Of a stretch of DNA of 64,000 bases, positions 23,215 through 34,305 are shown piece by piece. The notes under the pieces are model-generated. The model ran no database searches. It saw only the letters and a program-made list of their open reading frames with translations, and was not told the DNA's origin. The position numbers and the translations under genes were made by a program. The DNA lies in assembly GCF_943734655.1 (NCBI RefSeq), contig NC_071353.1:144194043-144258042 (forward strand), written 5' to 3'. Origin of the DNA: Sabethes cyaneus (lineage: Eukaryota; Arthropoda; Insecta; Diptera; Culicidae). Each line of letters starts with the position of its first letter. The first letter of the stretch is position 1.

Positions 23215-24881
23215 GTGCGAAGAACTCGAACAGCTGTACCGCTTTCACGACACACGGAAGTTCTATCAGAGACTCAACGGATCTCGCAAAGGCTTCGTGC
23301 CGCGGGCCGAAATGTGCAGAGATAAAGAAGGAGGTATCTTGACTGACGACCGTGCGGTGATCGAAAGGTGGAAGCAGCACTACGATGAGCACCTGAATGG
23401 CGTGCAGGCGGAAGACCATGATAGCGGAGGAAGTGACCACATTGGTGCAGCAAGCGACGAAGATGTGCCACCCCCATCGATAAGGGAAGTTAAAGAAGCC
23501 ATCCAGCAGCTGAAGAACAACAAAGCAGCGGGAAAGGATGGCATTGGAGCGGAACTTATTAAAATGGGCCCGGACAAGTTGGCCGGCTGTCTGCATCAAT
23601 TGATTGTCAAGATTTGGGATACGGAACGACTACCGGAGAAGTGGAAAGACGGGGTTATCTGCCCTATCTACAAGAAAGGTGATAAGCTGGATTGTGAGAA
23701 CTACCGAGCCATCACTATCCTGTTTGCCGCCTACAAAGTGCTGTCCCAAGTCCTATTTCATTGACTATCGCCAGTAGCCAATAGATTTGTGGGAAGTTAC
23801 CAGGCCGGCTTCATGGAGGGTCGGTCTACAATGGACCAAATCTTCACCCTGCGGCAGATCCTCCAGAAGTGCCGCGAATTCCGAGTCCCCACGCACCACC
23901 TGTTCATCGATTTCAAAGCCGCATATGATAGCGTAAACCGACAAGAGCTAAGGAAAATTTTGGACGAACGGCTTTTCGGGTAAGCTTACTAGACTTATCA
24001 TGGCTACGATGGATGGGATCCAGTGCTGTGTGAGAAGCTCGGGTGGATTGTCGGACCCAATCGAATCTCGCAGGGGACTTCGACAAAGAGATGGTCTTTC
24101 CTGCCTGCTATTCAACATTGCGCTTGAAGGTGTTATAAGGCGAGCGGCGATCGAAATGCGGGGCACGATTTACAATAAATCCAGTCAATTTATCTGCTTT
24201 GCTGATGACGTGGATGCTGTCGGCAGAACATTTGAGGCGGTGGAAGATCAGTACACCAGACTAAAACGCGAAGCAGAGAAGATTGGATTGAAGATAAATA
24301 CGTCTAAAACGAAGTATATCCTGGCGGGCGGAACCGAGCGCGACAGGGCCCGCTTGCGCAGTACCGTGGTAATCGACGGGGATGAGTTCGAGGTAGTCGA
24401 CGAGTTCGTATACCTTGGCTCACTGGCAACAGAGGACAACAATACCAGCCGTGAGATTAAAAGACGTATTATAAGCGGAAGACGGGCCTACTACGGACTC
24501 CACAAACACTTGCGGTCGAACAATTTGAGCCCCCGTACAAAGTGCATACTGTACAAAACGCTAATTAGACCGGTTGTCCTCTACGGGCACGAAACGTGGA
24601 CACTGCTGGAAGAGGACCTACGAGCACTCGGAGTTTTCGAACGAACGAGTTTTCGAATGCAAGAGAACGGTGTATGGAGGCGAAGAATGAACCACGAGCT
24701 CGCGCGTCTCTACGGCGAACCAAGTATTCAGAAAGTGGTTAAAGCTGGACGGATACGTTGGGCAGGACATGTTGCTAGAATGCCGGACCACTATCCTGCA
24801 AAAATGGTTTTCGCATCAAATCCGGTAGGAATAAGACGAAGAAGGGCACAGCGAGCGAGGTGGCAAGACCAGGTGGAGTGA
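23215..24881 (+). pseudogene. Reverse transcriptase and C-terminal domain of the RTE-like LINE
   Basis: The frame resumes near 23215 with CEELEQLYRFHDTRKFY, then IQQLKNNKAAGKDGIGAEL, then YKKGDKLDCENYRAITIL. A TGA at 23762 and a frame change near 23985 interrupt it. Next come SYQAGFMEGRSTMDQIF and LFIDFKAAYDSVNR, a degenerate RRGLRQRDGLSCLLF, and the catalytic FICFADDVDAVG with both Asp residues. The end reads GRIRWAGHVARMPD and RARWQDQVE. It is homologous to the relics at 8136-8731, 39345-39425 and 55330-55610. Confidence 0.88.
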
Positions 24882-25004
24882 GATCTGGCGAGCACTGGGT
24901 GCCCACGGAACTGGAGATCAGTTGCCATGGACCGAAACAGATGAAGAAATTATACTGCGCAGGCCTTGTCATAAGACGTTAGGCCAATTAAGTAAGTAAG
25001 TAAG

Positions 25005-25070
25005 TATGTTCACTTTGATTTTTGCATGTCCAGTGTTAGTTTTAAGACAAGACTACAAAGATTATTTTAA
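25005..25070 (+). pseudogene. Last codons of the jockey-like LINE after the RTE insertion
   Basis: After the second copy of the 13-bp target duplication the sequence reads YVHFDFCMSSVSFKTRLQ, ending in TAA at 25068-25070. This is the in-frame continuation of the CYVYF that breaks at 21743, which confirms the nesting order: the jockey-like copy is older. Confidence 0.8.
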
Positions 25071-25075
25071 TATGT

Positions 25076-27178
25076 ACTAGAGGACCCGGCGCGCGTTGCT
25101 ACGCCATTCTAAAAAGATGGTACATGCATAATCCTGAAGATTTGATTAATTGTAATCTTGCAACCAATGGCTTTCTTTTTGACAACCCATGATATTCCTT
25201 AATCATGCCGCAAATTTATAATCCAACGCATAAGCATTTGTGACTCGAGCAGCAAGTCCAACGTAACGATTTGGGTTTTATTACCAACCCTTAAAATGGT
25301 ATTGTTGGCAAAATCGTAATAAAATATCAGTGCAGTTCGATTGAAATCAGTTGAAAACTGGTCAGAAACAATAAACTTAGTGTAACCTCAATATTATTTT
25401 CTTCATATTTTCATTTTAACAATGTATTTTCTTTTCAATTTTGTTTTTAAAATAAGTATTATATTATCTTACTTCTATTTAATTTGACCCATTATCATGC
25501 CTTCACCGATTTATTCTTAACAATTTTGTTCCAAATTTATCTTATATTTTAGTATGGACGGCAACACTCGCGAATTCGATTACTTTTTGAATATTGCAAA
25601 AAATTCTGTTTAATTTGTATGAGAGCCATCCCCCCTTACAGAGGGGAGAGGAATCACAATACGCCATAGAAAAAAATTTTGCCTCCAGTAACCCCCAAGT
25701 TATGATGAAATTTTTTGTTTTATTTGTATGGCAACCCCCCTCTTAGAAGAAGAAGGATTCTCAATCTACCATAGAAAAAAAATTCTACCTCCAAAAACCT
25801 TCACTTGCCAAATTTGGTTCCATTTGCTTGATTAGTTCCCGAGTTATGAAGGAATTTGTGTTTCATTTGTATGGGAGCCCCCCCTTCTAGAGGAAGAGAG
25901 GTCTCAAACAACCATAGAAAAAATCCTGTCTTTAGAAACCCCCACATGCCAAATTTGGTTCCATTTGCTTGATTAATAGTCAAGTTATGAGGAAATTTTG
26001 GTTTTATTTGAATGGGAGCCCCCCCCCCCTCTTAGAGGAAGGAGGGTTCTCAATCTACCATAGAAAAAATTTCTGCCTCCAAAAACCTTCACATACCAAA
26101 TTTGGTTCCATTTGCTTATTTAGTTCCCGAGTTATAAAGATATTTGTGTTTCATTTGTGTGGGAGCCCCCCTTCTAGAAGGGGAGTGGTTTCAAACAACC
26201 GTAGAAATAAACCCTGTCTCTAGAAACCCCCACATGCCAAATTTGGTTCCATTTGCTTGATTAATAGTCAAGTTATGAGGAAATTTTGGTTTTATTTGTA
26301 TGGGAGCCCCCCCTCTTAGACGAAGGAGGGTTCTCAATCTACCATAGAAAAAATTTTAACCTCCAAAAACCTTCACATGCCAAATTTGGTTTCATTTGCT
26401 TAATTAGTTTCCGAGTTATGAAGAAATTTGTGTTTCATTTGTATGGGAGCCCCCCCCCTTTTAGAGGGGGAGGGGTCTCAAACAACCGTAGAAATAAACC
26501 CTGTCTCTAGAAACCCCCACATGCCAAATTTGGTTCCATTTGCTTGATTAATAGTCAAGTTATGAGGAAATTTTGGTTTTATTTGTATGGGAGCCCCCCC
26601 TCTTAGACGAAGGAGGGTTCTCAATCTACCATAGAAAAAATTTTTGCCTTCAAAAACCTTCACATACCAAATTTGGTTCCATTTGCTTGATTAGTTCTCG
26701 AGTTATGAAGAAATTCGTGTTCCATTTGTATGGGAGCCCCCCCTTCTAGAGGGGGTAGGGGTCTCAAACAACCGTAGAAATAAATCTTGTCTCTAGAAAC
26801 TCCCACATGCCAAATTTGGTTCCATTTGCTTGATTAATAGTCAAGTTATGAGAAAATTTTGGTTTTATTTGTATGGGAGCCGCCCCTCTTAGAGGAAGGA
26901 GGGTTCTCAATCTACCATAGAAAAAATTTCTACCTCCAAAAACTTTCACATGCCAAATTTGGTTCCATTTGCTTGATTAGTTCTCGAGTTATGAAGAAAT
27001 TTGTGTTCCATTTGTATGGGAGCCCCCCCTTGTAGAGGGGGGAGGGGTATCAAACCATGCTAACAACATTCCTCACATCAAACGCAATGTGTATGCCAAG
27101 TTTCATCAAAATCCGTCGAGCGGTTTGCGAGTCTATACCGGACACACGAACAGCATTTCATTTTTATATATATAGATA
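25076..27178 (+). repeat. Element with a dimeric 143+144-bp tandem array
   Basis: Begins ACTAGAGGACCCGGCGCG and ends GACACACGAACAGCATTTC plus TATATATATAGATAGA. The middle (about 25600-27060) is about ten units of 141-147 bp, with starts at 25943, 26090, 26231, 26374, 26518, 26661, 26804 and 26947. Two unit types alternate, one with GATTAGTTC(T/C)CGAG and one with GATTAATAGTCAAG, giving a repeat of about 287 bp. Diverged copies lie at 11076-11410 and 12421-13494. The ORFs here are repeat by-products. The end sequences resemble widespread arthropod repeats whose class I cannot fix. Confidence 0.85.
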
Positions 27179-27226
27179 GAAGATGACGCCTACTAGAAAT
27201 TTGATTAGTTATTAAGAAGTGTATGA

Positions 27227-28902
27227 TTTTTGTAAATTTGTATGTAAGTAGCTTAGCTTGCTTAGCTTAGACTGATTGCACATATCAATGGTTGCACTCA
27301 GTGATTGACCAGAACCAGTGAAATTGCACAATGAATCAAATGAATGGGGTTGGGATTTACCGATCATTCTCATTGTGCAAAATTCAGTGATTCGACATAA
27401 TAATGATCAATAACTGCGCCGGCCACGTCCTTGCAATCAGGTGGGAACGGGGAAGGAATGTTAGTGTAATCTTTGCTGTTCTAGGGACCGTGTTAACCTC
27501 TGCATCCCTACAAAGATTACAGGAAGGTGTTTTGCTAGTAAGGTGGGGTTTGTTGGATCAGGATTCACCTTGATAAGTGATATGATCGTCGCTTTTTTTA
27601 TAAAGTGTAGAATTTTAGCTATGTTTTTCATCTATTCATTATTCAATCGATCGTATTTATTTTTTTCCAATTATAAGTATTTATAGCAATTTAAACTCCA
27701 GACAGCCGGCTGTAGGGAGTGTTGCTAAATCGTGCATAACCGCGACAATGTTTCATCCCTGCAGAGGGAGTATTTTATAGTATAGTACGACTGGTACGTT
27801 TCAACACAAATACCGCGAAACGACAAAAATGCCGGTAACGAAGAAGATTCGGATGTACCAAATGAGGTGGTGGGGTAAGTTAAGTCAATATTTCCCTTCA
27901 TTCGTAACTCTCGGTTGGATGGATGGATGAAACTGTCTACTTATTACAACTTTAAACTAGTAGTTATTATCTTTATCACGCGATATAAGAAATATATTAA
28001 AGGAAAATATATGTTTTTAATAGTTGATGCGATCTGGTGCCAAAATCTTAGGAAGTCTTAGTTTTAGATGGCTGCCAAACTCTCCATATAATGTATGTTG
28101 AAAGAAAATAAAATAAAAAAAATGAAACTGGAATGTTTATATGAGCGCTAAAGGTACCAAACTTCTATTTAGTAAGGATATGTAAAATACGTAAATTTAA
28201 ACATTATACTTATCCCTCGCCACTATATTTGATGGCTCATGCCTCCTGTGAAAGTTAACAAAGGCCAACTCCGTTTTTTTTAATACTCCCGTCGATGTCC
28301 GTCATCCCCAGGCATTATTCATTCCGTTCACTCTTTACCGTGACACCATCATTATTTTGATTGCAATTAAGAGTATGAGAAAAAAAAACAAGTTGAAACT
28401 ACCGTCAACACAATCGAGATTAAACGAGCACTTTTATCGAAACTTATCGACATCACTACTATCAACGAAAAAGCTTCACCAAATATTCCAATAGGAATTC
28501 TTCGCTATACACCCCGACCGACACATGGCCATATAGGAATTTTGAGCGCAAGTAACAACAAAAGCTTAAATATGAGGCACTGGGCATGTATTGGTATGCA
28601 ATTAGCTGCTTCCTCTGGCGCGCTCTCCATGTATTTGTGCAGAATAAAACTGCAAACGCGTAGGGGAAGTCACTGAATCAGGTTTTGAATTCACAATTTA
28701 AGTTATAAAAACATCACTTTTCTGCCAAACTTCATTGTATTAGGTCGCGATTTTACTTTAGTTACAGTTCTAGACAGTTTCTACACGAAGAAAAACCGAT
28801 TTTAAGTCACTATTTGCTGAAAATTGGAGAGCTCGCGAAAAACACACGCGTCGTTATGCAAGCAGTGATGCCCTATCTTTTTGTAAATTTGTATGTAAGT
28901 AG
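27227..28902 (-). mobile_element. 1.6-kb insert between perfect 25-bp direct repeats
   Basis: The 25-bp repeat (starts TTTTTGTAAATT, ends GTAAGTAG) is identical at 27227-27251 and 28878-28902. The insert begins on the + strand with CTTAGCTTGCTTAGCTTAG, which on the - strand is a (CTAAG)n-like 3' tail. The next about 300 bp look like the 3' UTR of a mosquito non-LTR retrotransposon. No endonuclease or RT is encoded, so it is a non-autonomous or heavily altered retroelement. The length of the duplication fits target-primed insertion. Confidence 0.6.
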
Positions 28903-30120
28903 TGTAAAAACGACTTTTATAGAATTTGTAAATACTGAAAATGATCAAAAGATGATGGGGTTTTTATGCCTCTTTGAGAATGGCGTATGTTAGACTATCT
29001 CAAAGGCGCTTTTCCCTATCCAATCCAAGTAAATTTCATGGAGGCCCAAGTAGCCAGATGGAAAATAATAAATAAACAAACAAATAAACAAATATGTACC
29101 TACTGCCTACGGAACATCACTAGATTTTTCGAAATATTCGCATGCTTGGAAGTTGGAACCGCATGCTTTGACAACGCAGTACGCAGAATAAAGGATGGGA
29201 AAGCTATCGATGATTATTATCGATAATGGAAACAAAACCGTGTCTGGTTTGCTTTCTGTGAATCGAATAATAATTACTGTGTATATTTTCTTGTTGAAAA
29301 GATCAAAACGAATCAAGTGGAGACACTTAGAAAAGATTCGTATACTCACACAAATGGTATATTTCGAACATATGGAAAAGCTGCAAAACTAACAATTTAA
29401 CCATCTCGAAAGTAGTAATATCTTGAAAGGACCGGTTAGTATTAGATTACACACGCAGAGCGGAAAGAAAGTCGAGAGCCACATGTAGAAGACGGAGTGA
29501 AAGGTTAAGGGGGTTATGTTGCCAATAATGTGGATGTTCCGGAATATTACGCCACGGTGACATGGTTACTCATTTACCTAATTGGCTGACATAGTTAGGA
29601 AATGGATAAATATGAGAAAAGTGCAGGATGCGAATGTACAAGCTCCAGGCGATGTCACTTAGTGAAAAAAAAAAACAAAAATTGCGCAAGGAACCTTCAA
29701 TAACAGATAAAATATTTACGAGTGTTGCCTACGAAATAGTCCTGTCGTAACAATCGAAATGAATTACTTTACCGCTAACTTCTACCGTCGCAGAATTTGT
29801 TGACTTCAAATTATCTTCAAAGTGAGAAACTGACAAAAAGTATTAGATAACTAAATAAATGCTCAACTGCAGTCCTCTGACTAAGTGAGCAACCATTTAC
29901 GCAAACAGGCGAAATACTTTACCGGTTTCCTCGCACGGCTTATCTAATTGCGGCAATTTTGCAATTCCTTCGTCGCACCTGGTGCACCAGCGATGGAAAG
30001 CGCCACAGAGATTTTCCTCTCGCGCCCAGTAAATTACCTTTTACAAGACATCAGGGAAGTGACTGTCATCATATCGGCGGCGCGCAGCGTTGCAGCAGCC
30101 ATTACCAGTGACACGCACGT
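28903..30120. other. Intergenic sequence downstream of yellow, no gene seen
   Basis: Short frames only (29107-29349 -, 28987-29226 +), without domain or codon bias. An ATCGATGATTATTATCGAT inverted repeat lies at about 29206-29225. The convergent neighbours otopetrin and yellow therefore have about 25 kb between their 3' ends. Confidence 0.5.
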
Positions 30121-30375
30121 CTCCACATTACCTAGGTATTTTATTTCGTAACAAACTTAGAGCTAGAGGCTACTTTCGGCTTCGTGTGCTTTTGTTTTTT
30201 TTTCTTTCGCTACAACATTCTAAACACTATTAATGTGCTTCTCGGTATTACAAGTTAATAATTTATCTAAATCAATAACCGAACCGGTGGCGACTGGTTT
30301 CGTCGTCGTCATCGTCGGGTGTGCTCCTAAAATATTCACAGTTTTTTTTTAAATAGTGCTTCATTCACCCAGTGC
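30121..30375 (-). other. yellow: Probable 3' UTR of yellow
   Basis: From the stop codon at 30376-30378 the - strand runs through an AT-rich stretch to an AATAAA (reverse complement at 30140-30145). A UTR of about 250 nt is the simplest reading, with the end inferred near 30120. Confidence 0.5.
30140..30145 (-). terminator. Polyadenylation signal of yellow
   Basis: TTTATT on the + strand is AATAAA on the transcribed - strand, 230 nt after the stop codon, the first canonical signal met. Confidence 0.45.
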
Positions 30376-31736
30376 CTAGTAAAAGTATTGCTTTAGGGAT
30401 TCGTGCTTTTTGCTACCGCCACCGCCCCCCCAGTAACGATGACCGGAATAGTAACCGCCGCCGGAGTGATCGTGCGGCTGGTATTGGTGGTATTCCGGAC
30501 CGTGTCCGTTACCCTGTGCGTGGTACTCTATGTTGTGGTACTTATTGTAGTGGTAGGCTTTGGCGGTTGTTGGGTACAGTTGGGTTGAGTACATGTGGGA
30601 GGAGGGTGTGTCGTAGGACACGGCTGGGGCAGCGGTTGGGGTGTATGCCACAGGGGTGTAGCTAACGGGTTGGGTGTAGCCGGTTTCAACCAGTGTGGTG
30701 TCCGCTTCCGAGCCTCCGAACTTGGGCTGCACGGAGGCAGGTCCGAGCGACGGATGAACGTCACAGACGGTTCCCGAAACTAGGACGCGCAGTGGAGCGC
30801 TGAAAATTCGGAAGTTAACGTCGCTGTAGTCCAGTTCGGTGATCAGGAACACTGGCATCCGATCGGATATGACCCACACGGTTTCCGATTCGTCGATCTT
30901 GACGTCAGCAGGGAAGACTAGCTCGACGTCGTCGCGATCGACGACGCCGTGGTATTCGGGACTGTAGGGAAGCGATGAATGCCAACAACCGACCGAGTTC
31001 TGATCGATCAAGTTGAACAACTGCAGGCCGGTTTCGCTCATGACACGCGAGGTGGTGTGCGCGTCTGGTCCTCGTTCTTTCAGATACTGGAAATCGTGGA
31101 AGCTTTCCTCCACTCGATCTTCGTCACGGAGCGTCTTGGTCGAGACCATAAATTCGCGATGGCTGGCCAATGGGGAGAAGTACATCGTGCGGAATCCGTC
31201 GGCTTGCAGGGGCGAAAGTGACATTCCGAAGATACCCTCCTCACCCCATTGGAAGTTCAGTCCGGCGATGTTGAAGTCTCCGCGCAGCGGATCCGGGAAG
31301 AAGAAGCTGTGAGCGAAACGCCACGACTTGTTCTTTTCGTAAGAGTAAGCAATCAATCCGTAGCCCAGCTCATCGGACATGTAGGCGAACGTGTCGTCAC
31401 AACTGCGTCCCATATCGATGGCAATATTGGCGATAAAGGTGTTCGGGTTGGTGTCCTCAGCACGCAGTTCGTAGCGCCGGATTCGGCGGTTCGTTTTCAG
31501 ATCGATAATGTTCAGCGCGTACGGACAGAGCTGCTGGGTGGTGTTTCCAATGCCAACGGTGCCGGTGTCGAGCAGCCACAGCCGATCACACTTGTCCGCT
31601 TTGATACGGTAGACGGTGTTCAAGCCGTTGGCGCAGTCTCCCGCAACGTTGCTGGCCCAGTCCGGATACGGAATCAAAGCCGGCGACCCCGACGGGGTCT
31701 GATTCATGTCGATGTAGTTCAGCGTGGACGGAATGC
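30376..31736 (-). CDS. yellow: yellow, exon 2 (MRJP/Yellow domain and C-terminal tail)
   Basis: Yellow is a secreted cuticle protein required for black melanin deposition and also affects behaviour in Drosophila. This exon supplies residues 80-532, starting after an acceptor (GATTGCAG, 31737-31744) with GC that completes the Gly codon split with exon 1. It encodes the MRJP/Yellow beta-propeller: ELIPYPDW-like ALIPYPDWASNVAGDCAN, then LWLLDTGTVGIGNTT, NPNTFIANIAIDMG, FPDPLRGDFNIAGLNFQWG, GIFGMSLSPLQADG, MYFSPLASHREF, SRVMSETG, LFNLIDQNSVGCWHSS, and VFPADVKIDESETVWVISDR. These are nearly identical to Drosophila yellow. Conserved Cys residues and N-glycosylation sites (GNTT, KNKS) are visible. 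The last about 110 residues form a Tyr/His/Gly-rich, low-complexity tail ending LKQYFY; such tails vary between species. Total length 532 residues is close to the fly's 541. No stop or frameshift, so it is probably functional. Confidence 0.97.
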
Positions 31737-32386
31737 CTGCAATCGGAAGGAGGGAAATGAATTAAAAAGGGTGACAGTGACGGCGCGGCGGGGGCTTGAT
31801 CATGCACTTGAATCAATGGCAAAGGGTGCCTATTAAAGATATCAGCTGATTCACAATGAAAAATTACGCCCCGAAGGGGCGATGCAGAGTCGTAAACTTT
31901 TCATTTCTGTTTTGCTGTCAGTTTCTCTCAACCGGTTAGTTGCCAGCTTTAGCCGGCAGGCGGACGCCGAGTAGATTGTCTGGCTTGTCAGCTTGTTGAT
32001 AGATAAATAATTTGTTTACATTGTTTAGACCTGTTTCGATCGTGCGGATGTGGCCAGACTGGGCGTCTGCGACGCCTTAGGAAATAGGGCCGGTTTCTTA
32101 AAGGGCTAGAATATTAAAATGGAATATTTTTCGTAACCGAAACGACCCGTTCCAGAACGTTTTAAAGCCTGACACAACGCTAATAGCTCTGCCAATTAAA
32201 CGTTACTGCCTCTACAGATATGTTGTTACCTGTCAGACAAGTTATGACTCTTTCACTGTTGACTGATCGCCGTAAAACCACATTTTCAGTAGCCCAGATT
32301 AGCGACGTCGTCGCCATTTAGGTGGCAATTACAACCAGCAGCTGCTGAAGCAACCGCTTCCTCGCGACCGGCTTCCGTTCGCCAAC

Positions 32387-32408
32387 CGACCGACCGATCG
32401 GTCGGTCG
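32387..32408. repeat. 22-bp perfect palindrome built from CGAC/GTCG words
   Basis: The two 11-base arms CGACCGACCGA and TCGGTCGGTCG are exact reverse complements with no spacer. It lies in a GC-richer unique part of the yellow intron about 650 bp upstream of exon 2 in transcription order. It could be a dimeric factor site or a chance product of CGAC repeats. Confidence 0.6.
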
Positions 32409-33570
32409 ATCACTATTTGCCAGCGTACTTGAAAGGAATTGCCAATCATATCGCATCGCTGGCTTCGTCCGTCAGTCAGTTAGTAGGCCATGCTGATAGC
32501 ATAGTCAGCATTCAGCGCCTCGACCGCGCCGGCGCGGTAGCAAAACAAACTGCCTAGCTCGGCAATAAGGATGTGGTTGGTTAAGCGGAGGTTCAGCTAC
32601 TGCCTGCTATGGCTGCGGCTATGGTTAAGCCGGGGTTTCATCAGCTGATGAGAAAACGGACTCCATCTGAACACGTGTATGTACCGACCGACGTCTACGC
32701 TTCGTCAGTCACGAGAAGGTAAGTTCGGGTGTCGTAAGCTGCTGCTGTTATGATCGCTGGGTGTTACTATTTTAAGGCATACTTCCGATTCCAACGATAT
32801 GATTTACGATGCCCAGCAACAAGGTTTGGGGCCTACATGTCAAAACTTGCAATAAATCACATTAATTTTTGACAATAAAACATTAATAGCTGAGCTGTTG
32901 GTAAGTAGTAGGGTGAAGTCACAGTTAGTTCAGCCGATTTATATCAGAAAATTGCTCCTCCATTTTTCTATTAGTGAAGTTTTTCTATTATTGCCATTAA
33001 CTTATAATCCAGTTTACGACGGAATCCACTTACAGTCAACGGTTTTAGTAGTCAACTTTTAACAGCAATGTACAGTCGAAACCAGAACGTTTTAAAGTAA
33101 ATCATTCCACATTCCAATCTGCCTTCGGCAGAGTACCGAACGTGGCTGGAAAATGTTCCAATCAAACCACACCATCGTTTATCACCGGATCCGAGTCAAG
33201 GTTAATTGATTGAACGGACGCCTACCTTTTACGTAAACCGTACCAATCTTTATTAAGTGACAAACAAGCTCATGTGAAACTGCCTGAAAATGCCAATAAA
33301 TTAGAGCTGCCGAAGAAAACTGGCTCCGGCCGACCGACCATCGGACCGACCGGCACACGGTCATTTCAATTGCTAAGTGATGCCGTTTTGTACCATCGCG
33401 TCATCAGCCGGAAAAATATGGTACCAATTTCCTTTTGAACTGCGGCTTTCGATTTCGATTGAACCGAAAGAAACCCAGTGGGCGTTGAAATTTTTGCTTT
33501 GCTTTAGAAAACGTGTTCAACCACTTTTGGTAACGAATTGGGCCACGAACAAATGCAAGTTTTACCAGGA

Positions 33571-33700
33571 GTGTTGTTTACACATTATTTGAGTAGTTGT
33601 CGGTAGCGTGTTACAGAGAAAGTGTCAAAATCGGTTAACAGTTTCCCGCGGGAGGTCGAGACTTAATCGTGCAGATGACAAACCACAAAACATCACATTG
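33571..33700 (+). repeat. Repeat paralog without MITE (empty site)
   Basis: CACATTATTTGAGTAGTTG(T)CGGTAGCGTG followed by GTGTCAAAATCGGTTAACAG and TTTCCCGCGGGAGGTCG aligns with 38180-38690, where a 369-bp MITE splits the same sequence after TA. The target TA is at 33594-33595. Confidence 0.75.
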
Positions 33701-34074
33701 GCGATCCAGTGCCAAATTGAACTTTAGAGGTAACGTATGAGGTAAGAAAAAATGGAATGGTTCGCACTATGAGTTTATTTTAGGCAGGTGTTGTTTGAAC
33801 ATTTGGTGGCAATATAATTGCTAGGCGAAATAATGATGTATTCATCGAGCTTCGAACGTTTTGCATGAAAAGGGGTAGATAATTACATTCGCAACAATAA
33901 ACGAAGCTGGCCTGACCTCTCTGGTAATTAAAGTAATACATGGTAGGGAAAATTATCTTTAGGTAGTTGTGAACACCCTGGCGTTTCCAGGCTGGAGCAC
34001 AATAATTTCTCGATATGCAATCGGGAAGTCCGGGGTCAATAGCCCGGTAAGAATATTAATTGCGTTAAAATAGA

Positions 34075-34305
34075 TTCTGCTTTAAATCCAATTTTAACTT
34101 TAATTTCGAGTTCAATTTAAGTCAATTTTCAAGTAAGATTTGGAGTTTAAATTCAAGTCAATTTTCATGTCCCATCACAAGTTTAATTTCCAGTTCAATT
34201 TCAATGTCCCATTTCCAGTCTAACTTCAGTCCAATTTCTAGCCCGATTTTATGTCCAATTCTCAGTCTAGTTTTAAATCAAATTCCAACGTTCAATTTCA
34301 AAGTC
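34075..34305. repeat. Degenerate AAGTCCAATTTC word repeat
   Basis: About 230 bp of imperfect 10-12-bp words around CAATTT, TTTCAAGTC and AGTCCAATT, with no fixed register. The same words dominate 37395-37790, 46511-47190 and 48117-48575. Confidence 0.75.

Larger units (their letters stand above)
21744..25004 (+). mobile_element. Full-length RTE-like LINE inserted into the jockey-like LINE
   Basis: 3,261 bp flanked by a 13-bp target duplication TATGTT(T/C)ACTTTG (21731-21743 and 25005-25017, one mismatch). A 5' UTR of about 290 bp precedes an endonuclease and RT, and the element ends in tandem AAGT repeats (about 24988-25004), a tail type known for the RTE clade. JAM1-type elements of Aedes have this layout. 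Several frameshifts and stops show it is no longer active. Confidence 0.88.

Noticed and set aside
25600..27060. Possible CRISPR-like array because of regular spacing
   Set aside because: Units are whole 143-144-bp tandem monomers without unique spacers, in a eukaryotic genome.
27828..27875. Possible first coding exon (ATG, 15 codons, GTAAGT donor)
   Set aside because: Too short to support alone and no downstream exon recognised; mentioned only within the finding on the 25-bp repeat insert.
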